NCBI RefSeq assembly: GCF_004923315.1
Contig: NZ_CP039647.1
Span: forward strand, 248,001-312,000
Direction: 5' to 3'
Length of the DNA: 64,000 bases
Source: Azospirillum sp. TSA2s
GTDB lineage: Bacteria; Pseudomonadota; Alphaproteobacteria; Azospirillales; Azospirillaceae
The notes under the pieces are model-generated. The model had not been told where the DNA came from, did not search any database, and saw nothing but the letters and a program-made list of their open reading frames with translations. This document shows positions 54,556 through 64,000 of the stretch, one piece after another. Made by a program: the position numbers and the translations under genes. The number at the start of each line of letters is the position of its first letter. Position 1 is the first letter of the stretch.

Positions 54556-55320
54556 TCAGGGAATGAGGCGCTTCAGCAGGCGCCGGTCCTCGACCTCAAA
54601 GCCGCCACCGTAAACGTCGGACGCCATGAAATGCGCGCCCAGGATTTCCGGTTCCAGGGCGGCGATCGGGTCATACTCCGATGCATGCAGCGTCATGCTC
54701 ACCCGTCCCTGGCGCGGCGGCGAATAGGCGAGCGGCGTCCGGCGGTAGACGATGTCCGAGTAGACCGGTTCCGGACGTTCCGGATGCGGAACCCGCCGGA
54801 CATGGATCTCGCCAGCCGGCTGCTCCTCGCCATCGACCAGCGCCACCAGCGGTGCTTGTGGGTCCGGCGTGAAGCTGAAATCCGCCAGCGGAATGCCGCG
54901 GCGCTTGACCCAGCCCTCGACCGCCCCATCCGCCGACTCGTTGAAACGGTAGGTCGCGTCCTTCTTGGTGTAGCCGAAAATTTCGCGCCCGGCGGCGATG
55001 CCCATCGGGTCTGAGCAGTACATGAAGATATGGGTGTGGGTGAACAGTCCCTCGTAGCGGACCGGGACCGAGACCATCAGGTCGAACATCTCGCCGGCAT
55101 GGATCGCCAGCGTATGGCCGGGCGACAGCATGAAGCGGAAGGCGACGCGATCGTTCACCAGTTCGAACGGCGTGTCCGACAGCAGCTTCGCCACCTTGGC
55201 CTGTTCCACCCGGGTCACCACCTCGACCGTCCGCAGCGGGCACTCCCATTCCAGCGGATAGGCCGGCGCGTAGGGCGGGTTGACGCCGCTGTTCTCGTGC
55301 ATCTTGTACTTGCCGAACAT
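54556..55320 (-). CDS. Acetoacetate decarboxylase-family protein
   Basis: Protein of 254 residues. The conserved Schiff-base Lys pair is present in EIFGYTKKDATYRF, preceded by YCSDPMGIAAGR. Family members decarboxylate 3-oxo acids or act as related aldolase-like enzymes. AAAGGA lies before the ATG at 55320. It sits between the oxidase and the binding protein genes and probably acts on a keto acid made by the oxidase or SDR. Confidence 0.87.
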   Translation of the reverse strand: MFGKYKMHENSGVNPPYAPAYPLEWECPLRTVEVVTRVEQAKVAKLLSDTPFELVNDRVAFRFMLSPGHTLAIHAGEMFDLMVSVPVRYEGLFTHTHIFMYCSDPMGIAAGREIFGYTKKDATYRFNESADGAVEGWVKRRGIPLADFSFTPDPQAPLVALVDGEEQPAGEIHVRRVPHPERPEPVYSDIVYRRTPLAYSPPRQGRVSMTLHASEYDPIAALEPEILGAHFMASDVYGGGFEVEDRRLLKRLIP

Positions 55321-55395
55321 CTCGTGTCCTTTCTCGTCATGCCGACTTTCTTGGGTCCAGCCGGTCCGTCGTCGAATGGAAAGGGTAGGGCGGCG

Positions 55396-56613
55396 TCAGG
55401 CCGCCGGAATGGCGGCTTCCGGCCGTGTAGGCCGAAGACCGTCGACGCGTCCGCCTGCCGGTCCGTCGTCGAGCAGAATCGTCCGGTCGGCCGCGCCGAT
55501 GGAGGTGACGCCGCATAGCCCCATTGTCAGGTCGAGTTCGCGGTGCAGGATTTCCAGGCAGCGGGTGACACCCGCCTCGCCCAGAGCGCCCAGCCCATAG
55601 AGAAAGGCGCGGCCGATCATGACGCCATCGGCGCCCAGGGCCACAGCCTTCAGGATGTCCTGGCCGGAGCGAATGCCGCTGTCGAACAGCACTTCGGTCC
55701 GCCCCCCCACCGCCTCGGCGATGGACGGCAGCATGGCGATGCTGGACGGTGCGCCATCGAGCTGGCGTCCGCCATGGTTGGAGACGACGATGGCATCCGC
55801 CCCACTTTCGACAGCCAGCACCGCGTCGCCGGGATCCAGCACGCCCTTCACGATCAGCTTGCCGTCCCATTTCTTCCGGATCCACCGGACATCCTCCCAG
55901 GACAGGGTCTGGTCGAACTGCTGGCTGACCCAGGCGGCTAGCGAGCTGACGTCGGAAACACCGGAGACATGGCCGACGATGTTCCCGAAGCTGCGGCGCC
56001 GGGTGTTCAGCATGCCGAGACACCAGCGCGGCTTGGTCACCAGGTTCATCAGATTGCGCAGCGTCGGCTTGGGAGGCGTCGACAGACCATTCTTCAGATC
56101 CTTGTGGCGCTGCCCCTGGATCTGGAGGTCAAGGGTGAGCACCAGCGCGGAGCAGCGAGCCGCCTTGGCGCGGTCGATCAGCCGGGTGACGAAATCTCGG
56201 TCCCGCATCACATAGAGCTGGAACCAGAAGGGCTTCCGCGTCGCGGCGGCAACGTCCTCGATCGAGCAGATACTGACGGTCGACAACGTGAAGGGGATGC
56301 CGAACCTTTCGGCCGCCCGAGCCGCCAGAATCTCGCCGTCGGCATGTTGCATACCGGTCAAGCCTGTTGGCGCAAGCGCCACCGGCATCGTTACGGTCTC
56401 ACCCAGCATGCTGGTGGCGGTGGAGCGTCCGGCGATGCTGAGACCGATGCGCTGGCGGAACCTGATCGCGGCAAGGTCGGCCGAATTGGCGCGATAGGTA
56501 CCTTCGGTCCAGGAGCCGCAGTCGACATAGTCGTAGAACATTTGCGGCACCCGACGTTGCGCGAGGACGCGCAGGTCTTCGATGCAGGTAATGAGCGGTT
56601 CGGGTGGGCGCAT
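55396..56613 (-). CDS. FMN-dependent alpha-hydroxy-acid oxidizing protein (LldD/GOX family)
   Basis: Protein of 405 residues in the lactate/glycolate oxidase family: RVPQMFYDYVDCGSWTEGTY, PVALAPTGLTGMQHADGEIL, FWFQLYVMRDRDFVTRLIDR, VKGVLDPGDAVLAVESGADA, the active His-Gly-Gly-Arg in IVVSNHGGRQLDGAPSS, FDSGIRSGQDILKAVALGAD. It converts a 2-hydroxy acid to a 2-oxo acid. First gene of a five-gene minus-strand operon; a 23-bp regulator box lies about 120 nt upstream. Confidence 0.92.
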   Translation of the reverse strand: MRPPEPLITCIEDLRVLAQRRVPQMFYDYVDCGSWTEGTYRANSADLAAIRFRQRIGLSIAGRSTATSMLGETVTMPVALAPTGLTGMQHADGEILAARAAERFGIPFTLSTVSICSIEDVAAATRKPFWFQLYVMRDRDFVTRLIDRAKAARCSALVLTLDLQIQGQRHKDLKNGLSTPPKPTLRNLMNLVTKPRWCLGMLNTRRRSFGNIVGHVSGVSDVSSLAAWVSQQFDQTLSWEDVRWIRKKWDGKLIVKGVLDPGDAVLAVESGADAIVVSNHGGRQLDGAPSSIAMLPSIAEAVGGRTEVLFDSGIRSGQDILKAVALGADGVMIGRAFLYGLGALGEAGVTRCLEILHRELDLTMGLCGVTSIGAADRTILLDDGPAGGRVDGLRPTRPEAAIPAA

Positions 56614-56735
56614 TGAATTCCCATGAGTTGCGGCGGGCGCGCCGCCATGTCTGCCGTGCTCCGGAAAGCGGGGCGGGTAGGCATCGATGGCGATCGAACC
56701 AAGCCTTCGAATGGGCGCCGTTCACGACGGCTTTC

Positions 56736-56758
56736 GTACAGTGCATCCAAAGTACGTT
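56736..56758. promoter_or_regulatory. Shared GntR box, copy 2
   Basis: GTACAGTGCATCCAAA followed by GTACGTT, 123 nt before the oxidase start; matches 20 of 23 positions of the box in the liv promoter. Likely operator for the tandem-HTH GntR protein. Confidence 0.65.
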
Positions 56759-56910
56759 CATAGCATGCCGTGTTGCGGATGCCGCTGTCAATGGGGCATT
56801 GAACAATCTGGATCAGAACAGTTGACCGTATCCATCCGGTGAGTGACGCGGCTGCACGGCGGCCGGTCAGGTCGCTGTTCTGAGGGTGCGGGTCCTGGCC
56901 ATATGTGTGC

Positions 56911-57403
56911 TCAAGCCGCAGTGGTCGTCTGATGCAGCCGCTTCCATTCCCAAGGCAGCAGTTCGTCGAGCCGGGTTTGCGGCAAATCGTTGATGCGCGT
57001 CAGCACATCAGCCAGCCATGCCTGCGGATCGATGTCGTTCATCTTGGCGCTCACGATCAGGCTGTACATGGCGGCAGCGCGCTGCCCGCCTCGGTCCGAG
57101 CCGCAGAATAGCCATGCCCGTCTGCCCAGAGCGATGCCGCGCAACGCCCGTTCGGCGGAATTGTTCGTCAGGCAGACCCGGCCGTCGCGGAGAAATCGGG
57201 TGAAGCCGTCCCAGCGGGTGAGCATGTAGTCCATCGCCTTGGCCACTGGGGCGTGCTTCGACATTCCAGCCCGTGCCGCCCGCATCCAACTCTCCAGCTT
57301 GTCAAGCAGAGGCTCGGATCGCTCTGCACGCAGCGCCAAGCGGTCTGCCGCCGAACGCCCCAGCGCCTCGCGCTCGATGTCGAACAGCGGGTCGATGCGC
57401 CGC
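56911..57403 (-). pseudogene. tnpC: IS66 TnpC, C-terminal part
   Basis: Reads IDPLFDIEREALGRSAADRL through SAERALRGIALGRRAWLFCG to TRLDELLPWEWKRLHQTTTA, the C-terminal third of the IS66 transposase including its last catalytic region. It is separated from its N-terminal part by the nested IS21-type element. Confidence 0.9.
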
Positions 57404-57589
57404 TATGGCCCGACAATCACGGTGAGAATGGCGACAATCAGGATGAGAATGGAATGCCGCCGTCGTGTCGGAGGTCGGGCGTAGCCCGACCGGAGGCACG
57501 ACGGCGGCATCGGCGTCTTTCTGTTTGGGAAAGGCGCTGCTGGCGGAAGCGGTGAACGCAGCCAGGATCGAGGGTCTTCACGCCAATGA

Positions 57590-59943
<2,354 letters not shown>

Positions 59944-60037
59944 AACCCGCCTACTGCAGCGTCAATCATGCTCCTGCCGCGACCCCAGACCGTCTCATCC
60001 TGATTGTCGCGCTCTCCATCCTGATTGTCGCGCCATA

Positions 60038-61173
60038 CGCCGCACCGCCTCCAAAGCCAGCGGGGAGATCGGCGGCGCTGCCTTGCCGCGTCGCTTGTTG
60101 GCGGCGATGTCGGCCAACTCGAAGAACTTCCGGCGGGCGTGAGCCCAGCACAGAGCCTCGGTCACGGGCTGCGGCTGGCGGCTCGCGTCGTAAAGGCGGT
60201 TGTACCCAGCATAGGCGTCGGCCTGCAGCACTCCAGCCCACCCGGCCAGATGCGCCTCGGGATGCCCGCCGCCACGGTCGCGGGAGTAACGGAACAGCGC
60301 TGCCGGCGCCGCCTCGCCGCCGAACGGCCGGTCATCGCGCACATAGACCCAGATGCGGCCGGTGTCGGTCTTGCCCTTGGCCAGAACCGGCACGGTCGTA
60401 TCGTCTCCGTGCAGACGGTCCGCCGCCAACACATGCGCCTCGAGCCGGTCGATCAGCGGCTTCAGCACCCCACACGCCGTCCCCACCTGGTCGGCCGCGG
60501 TGGACAGGCTGATCTCCATGCCTTCCCTGGCGAAGCGTTCGCACTGGCGGTTCAGCGGCTGATGCTGGCCGAACTTCTCGAACAGCAGCGTGGCCAGCAG
60601 GTTCGGCCCCGCCCAACCGCGCGGGGTGGTGTGGAACGGCGCCGGCGGCTGGCTGATCGTCTCGCAGTCCCGGCAGGAGAATTTCTCACGCACCGTCTGG
60701 ATGATCTTCCAGCGTGCGGGGATGCGCTCGGCCGTCTCGGTGATGCTTTCGCCCAGCTTGCACAGCCGGGTCGAGCCGCAGCACGGACACACCGTCGGCA
60801 CTGGAATGATGACGCGCTCGCGCGGCAGGTGGGCCGGGAACGGCTTTCTCGTCGGCGTTTTGCGGGCGGGTCCAACTTGGCCCGTCACCTTGGCCGCCTG
60901 TTCCGCCGCCAGATCGTCCTCACTGGCGGAGGCTTCCGCCTCCTCCAACTGAAATTCAAGCTGGTCGAGAAGCCGGGATGTCCGCTCCGAGCGCCGGCCG
61001 TAGAGGTCGCGCTGGAGTTTCTCGATCTGGAGCTTCAGGGTGGCAATCAGCGCCTGATCGCCGGAACGCTCGGCCCGTGCCTGGGCGGCGTCCGCCTCGG
61101 CCGACACCGCTCGCCCGCGCGCTTCGATCAGCGCGGCGCGCAGGGCGTCGATGGTGTCGGGCAGGGCGTCCAT
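60038..61173 (-). pseudogene. tnpC: IS66 TnpC, N-terminal part
   Basis: Reads from MDALPDTIDALRAALIEARG through a coiled leucine-rich segment (ALIATLKLQIEKLQRDLYGR), the zinc-binding block CPCCGSTRLCKL with SCRDC, and the catalytic domain (RLHGDDTTVPVLAKGKTDTG, LQADAYAGYNRLYD, CWAHARRKFFELADI) to LALEAVRR. The nested IS21-type element starts here. The frame runs a few codons into the inserted DNA before a stop. Confidence 0.92.
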
Positions 61174-61255
61174 GGGGCCGGATTATACCCTGAAGCCCGC
61201 ATCAATCCTTGCTTTTCCTCCCCGATGGCGGCGGGCTGATTCATTGTGCCGCAGC

Positions 61256-61603
61256 CTATCCGGCCGAGCGCGGCCTCCAGGTTTGCTGGGGATTGCGCCA
61301 GTCGATCGCGTCGAGCAGATAGGCGAACTGGGAAGCGGAAATGGCCACGGCTCCGTCAGCCGGACTGGGCCAAATGAACCGGCCTCGCTCAAGCCTCTTG
61401 GCGTACAGCGACATGCCGAGCCCGTCGTGCCACAGGCACTTCACCATGTCGCCGCGACGCCCACGAAAAACGTATAGATCGCCGGCATGGGGGTCGCGGC
61501 CAAGCCCTTCCTGGACCTTCAGCGCCAGCGAGTTCATCCCGCAACGCATGTCGGTGACCCCGCCGGCCAGCCAGACCCGGACGCCTGACGGCACCGGGAT
61601 CAT
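61256..61603 (-). CDS. tnpB: IS66 accessory protein TnpB
   Basis: Protein of 115 residues with the TnpB (Orf2) pattern: VWLAGGVTDMRCGMNSLALK, GDLYVFRGRRGDMVKCLWHD, GRFIWPSPADGAVAISASQF. Required for IS66 transposition in studied elements. Start overlaps the tnpA stop (ATGA). Intact. Confidence 0.93.
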   Translation of the reverse strand: MIPVPSGVRVWLAGGVTDMRCGMNSLALKVQEGLGRDPHAGDLYVFRGRRGDMVKCLWHDGLGMSLYAKRLERGRFIWPSPADGAVAISASQFAYLLDAIDWRNPQQTWRPRSAG

Positions 61604-62031
61604 GCCGACTGCCCAGACAGCGCGGCGATCACCGTTCCGACCAGAGCCGGATCGGCCGAGCCGATGATCCGCAGACGGGCGGTCGTGAACTCAACCTCGA
61701 TGATGCCGGCGGGCGGAGTGCAGGAGGCCGGGGCCGGTTCCGGCGCGTCCTCCGGCGACGGCTCATCGGTGGCGACGGTGATCGGCATGAAGGCCGGCAG
61801 CCGGGGTTGCGGACCGAAGAACTGGCGGCGCCAGCGGTACAGCAGGCTGACGTCCACGCCTTGGCGTCGGGCAACCTCAGTCGCTTTGACGCCGGGCTGG
61901 AACGCTTCTTCGACCAGCCGCAGCTTCTCCTCGTCAGTGAACTGCCGCCGCTTCTCCAGACCCGTAATCACCTCGACGCGTTGGATAGTCATAGGGACTG
62001 CCATAGGGATAGCCATAGGGACAGGCCCCAT
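61600..62031 (-). CDS. tnpA: IS66 accessory protein TnpA
   Basis: Protein of 143 residues with a helix-turn-helix (RRQFTDEEKLRLVEEAFQPG, then VARRQGVDVSLLYRWRRQFF) and a C-terminal IEVEFTTARLRIIG segment. The N-terminus is odd: three 12-bp repeats encode PMAI, PMAV and PMTI before QRVEVITG, giving several stacked ATG codons, so the true start is uncertain. Confidence 0.9.
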   Translation of the reverse strand: MGPVPMAIPMAVPMTIQRVEVITGLEKRRQFTDEEKLRLVEEAFQPGVKATEVARRQGVDVSLLYRWRRQFFGPQPRLPAFMPITVATDEPSPEDAPEPAPASCTPPAGIIEVEFTTARLRIIGSADPALVGTVIAALSGQSA

Positions 62032-62134
62032 GATTCAGCTTCCCAACTCCGTCACAAGGCGGCACTCGGCGGAGGGGTACAGTTGACCGCCTCGCCTTCG
62101 GCCGGACGTCTTTGCGCGGTTTGTTCCGACGAGG

Positions 62135-62991
62135 ATGGCGATGAGGCGGTCGAGCGAGCACCAAGAGATCCTAAAGGGCCGTTATCGGATTGAGAATTGG
62201 GCGGCTTCTGACGCTGCACTTTGCAGACGCGGCGACCCGAAGGATTGGGTGGCGCCGGAGGCGCGATCTCCGCGTGGACGTCCCCCGCCACGAAACGGCG
62301 CGGTTGGCTCCGCCGTTATACAGATCTTACGTTCAAGGGCGGATTGATGCGGCGCTTGGCGTTCGGCCGGCCGTGGCGGCAAACCGAAGGTTTGTCGGGC
62401 ACCCTCATGCACCTGCTCGGCCTGGACCTGTCGGTTCCGGATCACACGACGGTTGACCGGCGCAGCCCCAATCTCGCGGTTGCACCGGCCTCGGTAACGA
62501 CGGAGGGACCCATCATGGCAGTTATCGACTGCACCGGGCCGAAGCTGGTCGGCAGGGGGGTGACACCAGGAACATACGGCGGCCCGATACGCCGCAGCCG
62601 GAGAAAACATCATCTGGCCGCCGATCCCGACACAGGCGTGGGCCTCGCATCGGAGTTGACGGGTATTGAGGATGGGGACGCCTCGGTGGTCGTTCCGTTG
62701 CTTGATTGGATCAAGCGTCCGGTTGGCACGGTCCTGGTGGAGAGAGCGTACGATAACAAACCCGTCTATCGTGCCATTGCCGAACGTGGTCTGGATTTTG
62801 AGGTAATTATTCCCACTGCGCGCCACCACAGTGTTGAGCGACGCTGCCGACACGGTTCCTTTCCGGCGCGACTCGCGGTAGGTCGTCTGATCGCCTGCGC
62901 ATCAAAGCGGGGTCCGTCCCCCCGCCGCCACTCAATTGTCAGCCCGATAATGGCTCTGCGGGACCTATGGTGGCTCGCATCCGCCTTGTAG
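62135..62991 (+). pseudogene. IS5-family transposase, frameshifted
   Basis: The first frame reads GRYRIENWAASDAALCRRGD and PKDWVAPEA, then shifts to AISAWTSPATKRRGWLRRYT. It continues EGLSGTLMHLLGLDLSVPDH, GPIMAVIDCTGPKLVG (first Asp), AADPDTGVGLASELT and VERAYDNKPVYRAIAERGLD. Normal sequence fades after about 62830 and the C-terminal Glu region is not recognisable. Inactive remnant. Confidence 0.82.
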
Positions 62992-63037
62992 GGCATCCGG
63001 TTCACGACTCCAGTGGCGGTTGCTTTCTCACAGATCC

Positions 63038-63892
63038 TCACAGGCAGGCGTCGGCGAAGGCTGCCAGATCAGCATCGAACCGGTTGGACGCCTCCCAGAA
63101 CGGCATGTGGCCGACGTCCGGGTAGAGGCGAAGTTCGGCGTTCCCGGCCTGCCGGATGGTATGCTCCGCCATGGCCGGGCGGATCACCGCATCATCTTCG
63201 CCATGGATCGCCAGCACGGGGACGCGCAGCCCGCCCAGAGTGGCGTCGTAGTCGGCCGGCCGCCCCACCAGGGCGCGCCTCACCTCCCGCGGCGTCAGTG
63301 CGGTATGGCTCCGCATCGCCTCCGCCTCCTCCGCGGGCAGCGGTCGGCGGGTGCAGCGATCGATGAAGTCCGCGGCTGCGGCATCCGCTATTGCCCGGTC
63401 CTCGTGCCCCATTGCCGCCATCAGGGCGGCGGCCGGTCCGACGCAAACAGGGGCGAGCGTGCTGGTGGCGCCGACCATGACAAGGCCGCCGACCGCTCCG
63501 TCACCGTGACGCGTCAGATAATCCAGCACAATTCTCCCAGCATAGGACCATGCGACGAGGATGGGGCGTTGGAGCCCCATACCGTCGATCACCGTCCGAA
63601 CCTCGTCTGCCCACAGCACCGGATCGCGGTAGGCGGCGGCCTCCGCCGGTTTGCCGGACCCTCCATGGCCGCGGTTGTCGTATGTCACCAGCCGGAGCCG
63701 CCCGGCCAGCATCCCGGCGGTCTGCCGCCGCCAGCATCGGTGCGACTGCGAAAAGCCGTGGATCAGCAGCACGTCCCGTCCGCTCGATGGACGGCGCCAA
63801 TCCTGCACCGCCAGCCTGACCCCGTCGGGGGTCGTCAGGTCGACGGTGCGGCCGGCAGCGGCAGGGTCCGCCACCCCGTCACGCGGCGACAT
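63038..63892 (-). CDS. Alpha/beta-fold hydrolase
   Basis: Protein of 284 residues. Oxyanion region LLIHGFSQSHRCW, nucleophile elbow VAWSYAGRIVLDYL (A-x-S-x-A-G rather than the common G-x-S-x-G), acid Asp in AIHGEDDAVI and catalytic His in YPDVGHMPFWE. No signal peptide, so cytoplasmic. It overlaps the end of the next upstream gene on the same strand by 14 nt, implying co-transcription. Substrate unknown. Confidence 0.88.
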   Translation of the reverse strand: MSPRDGVADPAAAGRTVDLTTPDGVRLAVQDWRRPSSGRDVLLIHGFSQSHRCWRRQTAGMLAGRLRLVTYDNRGHGGSGKPAEAAAYRDPVLWADEVRTVIDGMGLQRPILVAWSYAGRIVLDYLTRHGDGAVGGLVMVGATSTLAPVCVGPAAALMAAMGHEDRAIADAAAADFIDRCTRRPLPAEEAEAMRSHTALTPREVRRALVGRPADYDATLGGLRVPVLAIHGEDDAVIRPAMAEHTIRQAGNAELRLYPDVGHMPFWEASNRFDADLAAFADACL

Positions 63893-64000
63893 AGCGCTCC
63901 ACCGGGCCGACGATCCGGCCGCCGACGATGGGGACGCAGTCGGGCGGGAACTTCTGGACCACGGTCATGTCGCGCTGCGCCAGTTCGCCCAGGAAGCAGT
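63879..64000 (-). CDS. Partial gene, C-terminal 39 residues only
   Basis: A reading frame running in from beyond the right edge ends LAQRDMTVVQKFPPDCVPIV, then GGRIVGPVERYVAA and TGA at 63879. Its stop overlaps the start of the hydrolase gene. I do not recognise the family from this tail. Confidence 0.6.
   Translation of the reverse strand, partial: CFLGELAQRDMTVVQKFPPDCVPIVGGRIVGPVERYVAA

Overview
The window is GC-rich DNA from an alphaproteobacterium, most likely Azospirillum or a close Rhodospirillales relative. This is judged from codon bias, from families typical of rhizobial and Azospirillum large replicons (DUF1403/ScpB remnants, HTH/DUF1612-type remnant, RES-Xre pair, TRAP and ABC catabolic islands) and from the density of insertion sequences. 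I see no rRNA, tRNA or CRISPR. The replicon type is an inference; it reads like a plasmid or chromid accessory region.

Layout. 0.1-3.7 kb: a SWIM-SNF2 helicase. 4.2-6.3 kb: decayed ScpB/DUF1403 genes and an intact Xre-RES toxin-antitoxin operon. 6.7-8.5 kb: an ISL3 element. 8.7-14.1 kb: an orphan coiled-coil protein, an HTH pseudogene broken by an 8-bp triplication, a tyrosine recombinase preceded by a 42-bp palindrome, a LuxR-type regulator, an IS3 remnant and a fatty acid desaturase pseudogene broken by a 19-bp duplication. 14.2-21.7 kb: DUF2147 protein, MgtA-type P-ATPase, small orphan proteins, ExoD, a PAS histidine kinase and a phasin-like protein. 21.7-27.7 kb: IS21 element, LysR, HxlR, quinone oxidoreductase and a compact fused IS3 element.

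27.8-33.8 kb: a sugar-acid type island (SDR and enolase-superfamily dehydratase on the minus strand; GntR regulator, DctP and fused DctQM TRAP transporter on the plus strand) around one 16-bp palindrome. 34.1-35.0 kb: an IS6 element with an amber-interrupted transposase. 35.1-45.1 kb: a probable TetR regulon of a carbohydrate ABC transporter, MaoC protein, TetR, YdiF-type CoA-transferase, an unusual AroE-like dehydrogenase, a DUF993/DapA-like lyase and the start of a sugar isomerase cut off by a degenerate IS3 element. Two near-identical palindromes flank its transcription units.

46.6-56.8 kb: a second catabolic island, with livMHFG divergent from a tandem-HTH GntR regulator, followed by a minus-strand operon of alpha-hydroxy-acid oxidase, acetoacetate-decarboxylase-like protein, LivK-like binding protein, SDR and FAH-family hydrolase. 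A 23-bp box is shared by the liv promoter and the oxidase-operon promoter region. 56.8-62.1 kb: an IS66 element with an 8-bp target duplication, itself interrupted by an IS21-type element with a 6-bp target duplication. 62.1-64 kb: an IS5 remnant, an alpha/beta hydrolase and the end of an overlapping gene.

The strongest candidates for something undescribed are the TetR-box pathway (CoA-transferase, variant AroE, DUF993, isomerase), the GntR-box oxidase pathway, and the repeated gene inactivation by short tandem duplications.
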